Assembly: GCA_017396055.1 (NCBI GenBank)
Contig: JAFQND010000187.1
Coordinates: 1-6,912 of the forward strand
Length of the DNA stretch: 6,912 nt
From: Oscillospiraceae bacterium
Lineage (GTDB): Bacteria > Bacillota > Clostridia > Oscillospirales > Ruminococcaceae
Reading direction: 5' to 3'
Shown here one piece after another: positions 1 to 5,966 of this stretch. Numbering within the stretch: position 1 is the first letter of the stretch; each line of letters begins with the position of its first letter. The position numbers and the translations under genes are program-made. The notes beneath the pieces are model-generated. The model did no database searches, was not told the DNA's origin, and saw only the letters and a list, made by a program, of their open reading frames with translations.

Positions 1-30
1 CCCAACAAGGGGAAGAAGAAAAAACGGTGA
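1..30 (+). CDS. 3' end of a plus-strand gene, lysine-rich C-terminal tail (partial)
   Basis: Reading from base 1 gives Pro-Asn-Lys-Gly-Lys-Lys-Lys-Lys-Arg and then a TGA stop at 28-30. A basic tail of this kind is common at the C terminus of bacterial nucleic-acid-binding and membrane proteins, but nine residues cannot identify a family. Stem-loops follow immediately (33-49 and 57-88), as expected behind the end of a gene. The frame could be open by chance, because so little of it lies in the window. Confidence 0.4.
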   Translation, partial: PNKGKKKKR

Positions 31-32
31 TG

Positions 33-49
33 TCGAGACTCTGTCTCGA
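33..49. repeat. Short perfect hairpin, 7-bp arms with a 3-nt loop
   Basis: TCGAGAC at 33-39 and GTCTCGA at 43-49 form a perfect stem around TCT. It starts three bases after the putative stop at 28-30. No T-tract follows on either strand, so it is not a terminator by itself. Read on the minus strand, the loop is AGA and the hairpin resembles the one at 171-185, which suggests a shared repeat family. Confidence 0.5.
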
Positions 50-56
50 GCTCTGC

Positions 57-88
57 AAAAAGGCCCCTTTTTGAAAAAAGGGGGCCTT
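57..88 (-). terminator. Rho-independent terminator, distal backup for the aminotransferase gene
   Basis: AAGGCCCC (60-67) pairs with GGGGCCTT (81-88), and a TTTT/AAAA extension continues inside with G80 bulged, giving about 12 bp around a 4-nt loop. On the minus strand the stem is followed by TTTTT (61-57), so it best fits terminating leftward transcription from the aminotransferase. Rightward it is followed only by a weak CTTCTT stretch, so it may also act partly on the plus-strand gene ending at 30. Confidence 0.65.
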
Positions 89-126
89 CTTGACTTCCCC
101 CAAAAACTTTTATGCCGCTGTTTTGA

Positions 127-208
127 ATTGCCAAAGCAATGGGTCAAGGGCCTGCGGCCCTTGCAGGGGTCGGGACAGAGTCCCGGCGGGGTTTGGGGCT
201 GGCCCCAA
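127..208. repeat. Chain of four small hairpins joined by GGGT-ending linkers
   Basis: Four adjacent inverted repeats follow each other: ATTGC/GCAAT (127-140, loop CAAA), CAAGGGCC/GGCCCTTG (145-163, loop TGC), CGGGAC/GTCCCG (171-185, loop AGA) and TTGGGGC/GCCCCAA (193-208, loop TG or, more realistically, CTGG). The linkers GGGT (141-144), CAGGGGT (164-170) and GCGGGGT (186-192) all end in GGGT. No reading frame explains it. Similar GC-rich hairpin chains are recalled as dispersed intergenic repeats in Oscillospiraceae genomes; copy number cannot be judged here. It lies between two terminators, so it is probably weakly transcribed unless it has its own promoter. Confidence 0.6.
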
Positions 209-229
209 TAGCATATATCACAGAATAAA

Positions 230-260
230 AACCCGCCATTCCTTTCCGGAACGGCGGGTT
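230..260 (-). terminator. Rho-independent terminator of the aminotransferase gene, probably bidirectional
   Basis: AACCCGCC (230-237) pairs with GGCGGGTT (253-260). After one A-C mismatch the stem continues with TTCC/GGAA around a 5-nt loop. It lies 9 bases past the stop codon at 270-272. On the minus strand it is followed by TTTTATTCT, a good U-tract; on the plus strand by CGCTTTTT (261-268), so it can work in both directions. Confidence 0.85.
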
Positions 261-269
261 CGCTTTTTA

Positions 270-1592
270 TCAGGGCTTGAGCAGCTTTTCGACAGTTGCC
301 AGCTTGACGCACAGACAGAAGATGTCGGATGCCTTCTGCAGCTCCTCGAGAGAGGGATAGGAGGGAGCAATGCGGATATTGCGGTCGTGGGGGTCCTTGC
401 CGTAGGGGAAGGTCGCACCGGCACCGGTCAGGGTCACGCCGGCCTGTTTGCACAGCTCGACGGTGCGGGCGGCACAGCCGTCCATGGTGTCCACCGAGAT
501 GAAATAGCCACCGTTGGGATGGGTCCAGTGAACGCCGGTCTCGTTGGCGCGGCTGTGTCTCAGCTCGGGTACATACATGTCGCCCAGCTCACGCTCAAAG
601 GTGTCAAGCACCATCTGGAACCGGGGATAGAGCAGCTCACGGTGTTTTTCCATATGCTCGTGGATGCCCTCAACGTCTTTGAAGAAGCGCACATGGCGGA
701 TCTGGTTGAGTTTGTCAAAGCTGATGATCTGCATGGGAATGACTTTTTTCAGGGCCTCCATGTTTCTGCGGCTGCAGCCGATGGCTGCGACACCTGCGCC
801 GGAGAAGGAGATCTTGGAGGTGGAGGTGAACATGATGACCATGTCCTCGGTGCCGACCTTTTTGCACTCGTCCATCAGGTTGAGCAGATGGTCGGGGGTC
901 TCGGTCACGTGGTGGACGCAGTAGGCGTTGTCCCAGAAGATTCTGAAGTCGCCGGCAGCGGGCTTGAGGTTTGCAAATCTGCGGACGGTCTCATCGGAAT
1001 AGGTGATGCCGCCGGGGTTGGAGTACTGGGGAACGCACCAGATACCCTTGACGGTCTCGTCGTTGTTGACCCAGCTTTCGACCAGGTTCATGTCGGGGCC
1101 TTCGGCGGTCATGGGAACGGTGATCATCTGGATACCGAATACTTCACAGATGGCAAAGTGACGGTCATAGCCGGGTGCGGGGCAGAGGAAACGGATCTTC
1201 TGCTGCTGGCCCCAGGGCTTTTCGCCGCCGGGGAAACCGAAGAGCATGCCGCGGGAAACGGTGTCGTACATCATGTTCAGGCTGGAGTTGCCGCAGATGA
1301 AGACTTCGTCCGCTTCGATGCCCAGAATATCGGCAAAGAGGCGTCTTGCTTCGGGGATACCTTCCAGACAGCCGTAGTTTCGTACGTCGATGCCGTTTTC
1401 GGCGATATAAGAGGTGTGGCTGCTGTCCAGAACGTCCAGCATACCGTTGGAAAGATCCAGCTGTTCCAGGCTGGGCTTGCCGCGGGACATATCCAGCTTG
1501 AGGCCTTCGGCGGCCTTTTCTTCAAATGCATTCTGCAGTCTTGCCAGCTCTTCGCGGAGCTGACCGGTGGTCATTTCGGTGTAACGGGGCAT
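270..1592 (-). CDS. PLP-dependent aminotransferase, class Ic aspartate aminotransferase type (440 aa)
   Basis: This complete gene encodes a cytosolic fold-type I aminotransferase. The N-terminal LDMSRGKP segment (33-40) and overall layout fit the class Ic family (Pfam PF12897) that includes the aspartate aminotransferases of Corynebacterium and Mycobacterium, also about 430-440 residues. Visible active-site features are GNSSLN (101-106, cofactor phosphate side), N192 in PQYSNPGG, D221 and Y224 in WDNAYCVH, the Schiff-base lysine K260 in TSTSKISFSG, and R407 in IRIAPSYPS, the expected substrate-carboxylate binder. The likely reaction is aspartate plus 2-oxoglutarate to oxaloacetate plus glutamate, but substrate choice cannot be proved from sequence. 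The ATG at 1592 is supported by GGAGGT at 1607-1602, 9 nt upstream. It is a single-gene unit with its own promoter (1735-1763) and terminator (230-260). No key residue is missing. Confidence 0.92.
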   Translation of the reverse strand: MPRYTEMTTGQLREELARLQNAFEEKAAEGLKLDMSRGKPSLEQLDLSNGMLDVLDSSHTSYIAENGIDVRNYGCLEGIPEARRLFADILGIEADEVFICGNSSLNMMYDTVSRGMLFGFPGGEKPWGQQQKIRFLCPAPGYDRHFAICEVFGIQMITVPMTAEGPDMNLVESWVNNDETVKGIWCVPQYSNPGGITYSDETVRRFANLKPAAGDFRIFWDNAYCVHHVTETPDHLLNLMDECKKVGTEDMVIMFTSTSKISFSGAGVAAIGCSRRNMEALKKVIPMQIISFDKLNQIRHVRFFKDVEGIHEHMEKHRELLYPRFQMVLDTFERELGDMYVPELRHSRANETGVHWTHPNGGYFISVDTMDGCAARTVELCKQAGVTLTGAGATFPYGKDPHDRNIRIAPSYPSLEELQKASDIFCLCVKLATVEKLLKP

Positions 1593-1601
1593 GTTTCGGA
1601 A

Positions 1602-1607
1602 ACCTCC
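1602..1607 (-). promoter_or_regulatory. Ribosome binding site of the aminotransferase gene
   Basis: GGAGGT on the minus strand lies 9 nt before the ATG at 1592. This fixes the first Met as the start rather than the in-frame Met at residue 7. Confidence 0.8.
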
Positions 1608-1734
1608 AGGTTATGATATGCGGCTGACGTCATACGCTGTCCGTCTGACAGGCGCGGCGCTTTGCCGGAATAGATAAAGCAGCTTCTGATCCGGGCCATG
1701 GTGACAGTATGCCCAAGATAAGAGTACAGGTAAT

Positions 1735-1763
1735 ATCATACACTATTTACCAATAATTTGCAA
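1735..1763 (-). promoter_or_regulatory. Sigma-A type promoter of the aminotransferase gene
   Basis: On the minus strand, TTGCAA (1763-1758) and TATGAT (1740-1735) are separated by exactly 17 bp, in an AT-rich stretch. Transcription would start near 1728, leaving an untranslated leader of about 135 nt before the ATG at 1592. The leader contains a small hairpin (CTGTC 1637-1641 with GACAG 1647-1651) and the palindrome TGACGTCA (1625-1632). No terminator-like or T-box-like element is seen in it. Confidence 0.65.
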
Positions 1764-1801
1764 GAACTTTTCTGAAACCCTGCAAAAAATATCTTCCAAA
1801 C

Positions 1802-1824
1802 AATTTCTTGTTACAAGACAAATT
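1802..1824. promoter_or_regulatory. Palindrome upstream of the aminotransferase promoter, possible operator
   Basis: TCTTG (1806-1810), TTA and CAAGA (1814-1818) form a perfect 13-base dyad. AATT on the left and AAATT on the right extend it with one unpaired C. It lies about 40 bp upstream of the -35 box and between the preceding terminator and the promoter, where an activator or repressor site could sit. It has no T-tract, so it is not a terminator. The regulatory role is only inferred from position and symmetry. Confidence 0.3.
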
Positions 1825-1869
1825 ATTATTCAAAACAACGAAAACCGTATAAAAACTGAATAAAACAAA

Positions 1870-1899
1870 AGAAAAAGCGGAAGGATTTCCGCTTTTTCT
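1870..1899 (-). terminator. Strong rho-independent terminator of the helicase/unknown-protein unit
   Basis: AGAAAAAGCGGAA (1870-1882) pairs perfectly with TTCCGCTTTTTCT (1887-1899) around the loop GGAT, a 13-bp stem. On the minus strand it is followed by TTTTGTTTTATTC, a long U-rich tract. It lies 92 bases beyond the stop codon at 1992-1994. On the plus strand the 3' arm ends in TTTTTCT, so weak readthrough control in that direction is possible. Confidence 0.88.
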
Positions 1900-1991
1900 G
1901 GAATGTTTGATTTTTACACAAGGACAGGTTTTTTGCTGACGGAGGGCGGTGAAAAGGCAAGTCCACATTTTTTTGAGGAATTTCCTGCGTA

Positions 1992-3587
1992 TCAGTCCCA
2001 ACGGTCGATGGTGTATTCGGTGTTGACACCAAGGTCGTCGGTGACGAGGATGCGGATCGAGGTTTTCTGTCCGTTGGAGAGAAAGATACCGCAGGCAGAA
2101 GCTTCTTCATAGCCGGTCAGGGCGTGCTTGGCCGAATAGGCTTCGATGGTGGAGCGGACCTCGTGGAGCTCGCGCTTGAGGTTCTCGGGGAAGATGGCAG
2201 AGCCGGAGTTCTTATAACGGGTGTCTTTTGCTCCGTCAAGGACGAAGAGGACACCGGCGTCCTGATGTTCAAAACCGCCGTTCCACATGGAGGGCTTGAA
2301 AGAGATCGCAGTCACATCGACCCAGCCGGTCGAAAGGTTCCATTCGAAGGGCACGCTGCCGTTGTGATAGAAATACCAGCTGAAGGGGTTGCGCTTCTCT
2401 TCACGGTCCCACTGAAGGATGGGCGCGGAGTCGGCCACAGCCGCGGTGACATAGGCACAGTAATATCTGCGGGCACCGTCGACGTAATAGCGGATCTTTT
2501 TCGCTTTGGGAAGAACGGTGCGCTGGAATTTTTCCCAGGTGATGGTGCCGCTGATGCGGGCTCTGATGTTTTCGACGACAGATTTTTTCGCCTGGGGGAG
2601 AAGGTCGGCAAAGAGACCGTCACGCTTAGCGGGGGCTTCGGCGGCGGGCTGCCAGATCTTCTCGATCTCGTCCAGACGGGCAAAGCGGCGCTGAAGCGAA
2701 TCGCCGAGACCGAGCTTTGCAAAGATCTCTTCGGCGCGGGCAATGTTGCCGGCGGTGGGGGCAGCTTGGGGACGCTGATATTTCAAGGGGTCCATCTTGG
2801 CATCGAACTTGGCTTTGACAGTGTCGAAGGAATGACCTGCCTCAATATCGTCCAGAAGGGTGCCGATCATCGAACCGTTGATGTGGCAGAAGCCGGCGGG
2901 AGCGCAGGCGGCTTTCTTCCAGAGATAGCCGGAAGATTTGTGGGAATTGCGGATATTTTCCAGAATATCATAGAACCATTCGGCAACACCGAGGACCTTT
3001 TCGCTGCGATAGAGGGAATTGCTGCGCAGGAGGCTCAAAGCAGTCGCAACGGTCTCAATGTGATAGCGGCCGATGTTTTCACAGAGCATGCGGTGCTCTT
3101 CGGCGATGGCGGCGGCGTGCTGCCCGGCTTTGTAGAGACGGCCCTTGTAAATGAGATGAGCGGGCATCTCAACGCTCAGATGTTTCCAGCCGCCCGACTC
3201 TGCGTTGCCCAGATGATCCGCAATGGTGACGAAAACGCCGGTGATCTTTGCTTTTCTGATGGCGCGGGTGATAGCCTTGACTGCCTCGGCGTAATACTCG
3301 GGGGCATCGTCCCACATAACGGGATGGATATCGCCTTCGTCGTTTATGGCGACCAGACCGCCGAAGCGGTTGACGAACCGTTTGCAGGCGCTGCATCGAT
3401 GGCTCTGTCTGACCTCCTCGGGGATGTTTTCCAGAATAAGGTCATAGAGATTTTCGGCGTCGGTGGTGAAAAGAACGGTCTCGTTTGCGGCAGCATTCCG
3501 GAAGGAAGCGCGGATGCTGTCGGCCAGGGCACAGAAGCTGGGGTTGTTGGCGAAAGCGTCGATGATGGCGGAAGTGATCTCACTCAT
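1992..3587 (-). CDS. Uncharacterised 531-residue protein with an HxCxxC motif
   Basis: I do not recognise a named family. The predicted protein is soluble, with no signal peptide or membrane segment. Near the N terminus is H63-R-C65-S-A-C68-K-R-F, a compact Cys-X2-Cys motif that could be half of a metal site; C168, C228 and C234 could contribute. The middle (about 270-330) is Ala/Pro-rich with charged helices. The C-terminal half is aromatic-rich (WYFYHNG 404-410, MWNGGFEH 434-441) and ends in TEYTIDRWD. The general look recalls uncharacterised proteins of phages and phage-like regions, but that is only an impression. The ATG at 3587 is chosen because AAAGGAG (3602-3596) lies 8 nt upstream; an in-frame ATG at 3650 would add 21 residues and has no ribosome binding site. 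The gene follows the helicase by 94 nt with no terminator between them, so the two are probably co-transcribed. A helper role in nucleic-acid metabolism is conceivable but unproven. Confidence 0.85.
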   Translation of the reverse strand: MSEITSAIIDAFANNPSFCALADSIRASFRNAAANETVLFTTDAENLYDLILENIPEEVRQSHRCSACKRFVNRFGGLVAINDEGDIHPVMWDDAPEYYAEAVKAITRAIRKAKITGVFVTIADHLGNAESGGWKHLSVEMPAHLIYKGRLYKAGQHAAAIAEEHRMLCENIGRYHIETVATALSLLRSNSLYRSEKVLGVAEWFYDILENIRNSHKSSGYLWKKAACAPAGFCHINGSMIGTLLDDIEAGHSFDTVKAKFDAKMDPLKYQRPQAAPTAGNIARAEEIFAKLGLGDSLQRRFARLDEIEKIWQPAAEAPAKRDGLFADLLPQAKKSVVENIRARISGTITWEKFQRTVLPKAKKIRYYVDGARRYYCAYVTAAVADSAPILQWDREEKRNPFSWYFYHNGSVPFEWNLSTGWVDVTAISFKPSMWNGGFEHQDAGVLFVLDGAKDTRYKNSGSAIFPENLKRELHEVRSTIEAYSAKHALTGYEEASACGIFLSNGQKTSIRILVTDDLGVNTEYTIDRWD

Positions 3588-3595
3588 GATGTTTT

Positions 3596-3602
3596 CTCCT
3601 TT
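3596..3602 (-). promoter_or_regulatory. Ribosome binding site deciding the start of the 531-residue protein
   Basis: AAAGGAG on the minus strand ends 8 nt before the ATG at 3587. The alternative in-frame ATG at 3650 has no such site and falls inside an inverted repeat. Confidence 0.85.
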
Positions 3603-3681
3603 GTAGTGATAGTTTTTTTTGATGAGAAGATAACCGGAACGGTGCGGCATCTTCGCAAACTTCTGAAATTTTTTTGCGCTC

Positions 3682-5754
3682 TCACCTTCCGCTCAGCAGC
3701 CCCCTGGAAACGCAATAGCTCACCGACAGGGTCTTCTCTTCGGCTGCAAAGGCGATGCGGATAAAGTCGCCCTCCACATGAAGGACCTTTCCCTCGCCGA
3801 AAAAGGGATGGGCGACCGTCATGCCCGCTCGGTAGACGGGGGCTTTCGCGGGTTTCGGGGAAGGCTTTTTCTTTGCCGGCTGCATGAACTCGCGAAGGAA
3901 GCGGGAGGGCAGCAGCCCCTTTTCCGACAGAGGCGGTCCCGAAAGAAGAAGCGTCTCTCTGGCGCGGGTGGCAGCCACATAAAAGAGGCGCACCTCTTCA
4001 AAATAGGCGGCATTGCGCTGTTCGGCCGCCAGATCGAGGGAGGTCTTGCCCGGCAGGATGCCGTCACAGCAGTCGATGAGCAGCACATGGTCAAATTCCA
4101 GCCCCTTGGAGGAGTGGATGGTGGTCAGAAACACCCGCGCGCCCTTTTGGGAAACGGGTGAGGCGAGCAGCTGCTGTACCCGGTCGATGCGGGCGAAGAG
4201 CTCGGGGATCGTGTCACACCGGCGGCAGAACTGACGGAAAACACTGGACCGGAAGGCGGCGTTCGGGTCTTCGGTGCCGAAGGACTTGGCCAGCAGGAAT
4301 TTTCCGAAGCGAAGCTCTTTTTCGATGACCCTCAGTGCCTCTTCGGGCGAACAGCCGCGGATCTCTTCCAGAACTTTTCCCAGCTTTTCCGTGCGGGGGA
4401 GCTCCAGCTTTTCGCCCGCCTGTCTGAGCAGAGCGGGGACGCTTCCGGTGCCGCGCCGGCGCAGGACTTCGTCCCTTGCGGCAAGGTCCAGATCGAAGGT
4501 GTTTTTGAAAGCGGCAAGGAGCTCGAAATTGCCGGGATCCTCCGCCATCCGCAGAAGGTCACAGAGAGACCGGACATGATAACGGATCAGCAGCGACGGC
4601 GCAGCCGATGCCGAAAAGGGAACGCCTGCCTCCAGCAAAAGATCCGCCACCGGAAGGGCGCTTAAATTGTTGCGGTAGAGGATCCCCAGCGTCTCGCCCT
4701 CTTTCATCGAGGCGATCTTCTGCAGCAGCCGGCCGCAGAACTGCTCGGGGGTTTTGTTCTCCAGCACCGTCACCGGTTCGCCGAAGCCTTCGCGGTCAGG
4801 GCGGATGGTTTTCTCATAGCGGTCTCTGCTCAGCCGGATAAAGCTGTCACAGCGGGTGAGAATACCCGGTCTCGAGCGGAAATTGTCCTCCATTTTGTGG
4901 ACGGCTGCCCCGGGAAAGAGCTTTTCGAACGAGAGAATGCCGGTGGGATATGCGCCGCGGAAACCATAGATCGACTGGTCCTCGTCGCCCACCATAAATA
5001 GTCCCTTTCCGTCGGGTTTCAACAGGCGGATCAGTTCCAGCTGGACTTTTGAGACGTCCTGGCTCTCGTCCACGTTGATATAGTCATACCTTTCCCTCCA
5101 GCTTTCCAGAAGGGCGGGGATCTTTTGAAGAAAAGTCAGGGCGTATAAAAGAATATCGTCATAATCCATCAGCCCGCGGTCGGATTTCAGCTGCTGATAG
5201 CCGTCAAAAAGCTCCGGCAGATGTTCCAGCACACAGGGAACGTCCTTCATCTCTTCTCTGGTGAGCATCAGGTTTTTGCACAGCCCGATGGCCGAGAGCG
5301 TATCGTTCAGATCTTCCTCCTCGATGAAATCGGCGGTGCGCTTTCTTAAAACTTCCCTTAAAAGCTGCTGGGCGGTGGGCTGTCCTTCGGCGCCGACCAT
5401 GGGCGGGACAGGTCTGCCGGTGCGGCGGGAATAGTCCGTAAGGACGCTGTAACAGAGGCTGTGGATGGTGGAGAAGCGGGGGACGGGCAGCGAGGGGAAC
5501 ATCTTTTCAAACCGGGCGGACATATCCCGCGCCGACTCCCGCGAGAAGGTCAGGTTGAGTACCTTTCCCGCCGGCACACCCGAGAGGAGCAGGGCGGCGG
5601 CGCGCGCCGTCAGAACGGTGGTCTTGCCCGAGCCGGGCACTGCCAGAAGGAGGGTGGGTCTTCCCGAGAGGTCGAGGCCCGTTTTCTGGGAAGAAGTCAG
5701 ACGGACGTTTTTTTCGAGCAGCAGCTTTTCGGCCTGCAGCGCGGCGTTTTCCAT
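3682..5754 (-). CDS. UvrD/PcrA-like superfamily 1A DNA helicase (690 aa)
   Basis: This gene encodes a 3'-to-5' ATP-dependent DNA translocase/helicase of the UvrD/Rep/PcrA group, cytosolic and normally used in repair, replication restart or clearing of protein-DNA complexes. All core motifs are present in order: Q23 (Q motif), Walker A AVPGSGKTT (38-46), motif Ia around LTFSRESA (68-75), STIHS (95-99), Walker B VDESQD (228-233), motif III GDEDQSIYGFRGA (256-268), NFRS (291-294), ILYRNN (358-363), motif V TIHSSKGLEFDHV (545-557) and motif VI FYVAATRAR (591-599). A basic Pro/Lys linker (about 627-638) leads to a small C-terminal domain, YRAGMTVAHPFFGEGKV (641-657) and onward, which resembles the Tudor-like RNA-polymerase-binding domain of PcrA/UvrD. 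The length is slightly below the usual 720-740. TTG at 5757 and ATG at 5754 are adjacent; ATG is preferred because AGGAGG is 8 nt upstream. A promoter lies at 5788-5816. It may be a PcrA paralogue rather than the housekeeping copy. Confidence 0.93.
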   Translation of the reverse strand: MENAALQAEKLLLEKNVRLTSSQKTGLDLSGRPTLLLAVPGSGKTTVLTARAAALLLSGVPAGKVLNLTFSRESARDMSARFEKMFPSLPVPRFSTIHSLCYSVLTDYSRRTGRPVPPMVGAEGQPTAQQLLREVLRKRTADFIEEEDLNDTLSAIGLCKNLMLTREEMKDVPCVLEHLPELFDGYQQLKSDRGLMDYDDILLYALTFLQKIPALLESWRERYDYINVDESQDVSKVQLELIRLLKPDGKGLFMVGDEDQSIYGFRGAYPTGILSFEKLFPGAAVHKMEDNFRSRPGILTRCDSFIRLSRDRYEKTIRPDREGFGEPVTVLENKTPEQFCGRLLQKIASMKEGETLGILYRNNLSALPVADLLLEAGVPFSASAAPSLLIRYHVRSLCDLLRMAEDPGNFELLAAFKNTFDLDLAARDEVLRRRGTGSVPALLRQAGEKLELPRTEKLGKVLEEIRGCSPEEALRVIEKELRFGKFLLAKSFGTEDPNAAFRSSVFRQFCRRCDTIPELFARIDRVQQLLASPVSQKGARVFLTTIHSSKGLEFDHVLLIDCCDGILPGKTSLDLAAEQRNAAYFEEVRLFYVAATRARETLLLSGPPLSEKGLLPSRFLREFMQPAKKKPSPKPAKAPVYRAGMTVAHPFFGEGKVLHVEGDFIRIAFAAEEKTLSVSYCVSRGLLSGR

Positions 5755-5762
5755 CAAGAGGG

Positions 5763-5768
5763 CCTCCT
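5763..5768 (-). promoter_or_regulatory. Ribosome binding site of the helicase gene
   Basis: A full AGGAGG consensus on the minus strand lies 8 nt before the ATG at 5754 and only 5 nt before the adjacent in-frame TTG at 5757, which favours the ATG. Using TTG would add one residue. Confidence 0.85.
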
Positions 5769-5787
5769 TTCGGGTTTGATCGAATCT

Positions 5788-5816
5788 ATTATAGCTTTTT
5801 TGGGAGGAATTTGCAA
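5788..5816 (-). promoter_or_regulatory. Sigma-A type promoter of the helicase gene
   Basis: On the minus strand, TTGCAA (5816-5811) and a perfect TATAAT (5793-5788) are 17 bp apart. Transcription would start near 5781, giving a leader of about 27 nt. The -35 hexamer and spacing are the same as in the aminotransferase promoter. No independent promoter was found for the downstream 531-residue protein, so this one probably serves both. Confidence 0.75.
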
Positions 5817-5828
5817 ACGGGTTGGCGG

Positions 5829-5870
5829 TTATCAGTTATCAGTCTTCAGTTTTCAGTTTTCAGTTTGTAG
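5829..5870. repeat. Six tandem 7-bp repeats, consensus TTTTCAG/TTATCAG
   Basis: The units are TTATCAG (5829, 5836), TCTTCAG (5843), TTTTCAG (5850, 5857) and a diverged TTTGTAG (5864). The array lies just upstream of the helicase promoter, and its last unit overlaps the left arm of the inverted repeat at 5867-5916. Such low-complexity arrays are known as dispersed intergenic repeats in several bacterial lineages; nothing here indicates a coding function. Confidence 0.75.
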
Positions 5871-5916
5871 GGGCGCTCATAGATACACCCTTCGGGCTTA
5901 ATCTGAGCGCCCCTAC
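5867..5916. repeat. 50-bp element with 13-bp perfect inverted repeats
   Basis: GTAGGGGCGCTCA (5867-5879) is the exact reverse complement of TGAGCGCCCCTAC (5904-5916). The 24-bp interior contains a small CCC/GGG hairpin (5888-5896, loop TTC). There is no T-tract on either side. It looks like a small REP- or MITE-like palindromic unit joined to the heptad array, forming a compact insertion of about 88 bp (5829-5916). It contains no transposase. Confidence 0.6.
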
Positions 5917-5966
5917 TTGCACGCAGTACCTCTATTCACTGTGAGAGATTGTCGTTTTTCTTTATC

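Noticed and set aside
90..1616. 508-residue open frame on the plus strand
   Set aside because: It is antisense to the well-supported aminotransferase, its translation is a low-complexity Gly/Val/Asp-rich product with no motif, and it reads through the terminator and hairpin chain. It is a shadow of codon bias.
1592..1699. Upstream ATG at 1699 in the aminotransferase leader as a regulatory short frame
   Set aside because: It has no ribosome binding site and runs out of frame into the gene without an early stop, so it is unlikely to be translated.
3588..3650. 21-residue N-terminal extension of the unknown protein from an ATG at 3650
   Set aside because: There is no Shine-Dalgarno before it and the ATG lies within an inverted repeat, whereas the ATG at 3587 has AAAGGAG at ideal distance.
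3626..3654. Inverted repeat GAAGAT/ATCTTC with an inner ACCG/CGGT stem between the helicase and the unknown gene, considered as a terminator
   Set aside because: On the minus strand it is followed by a run of A, not T, so it is not an intrinsic terminator. It may be only an mRNA hairpin.
2124..3764. 546-residue open frame on the plus strand
   Set aside because: It is antisense to the 531-residue gene and runs into the helicase end. It has no ribosome binding site or recognisable domain, while the minus-strand frame has a good ribosome binding site and terminator.
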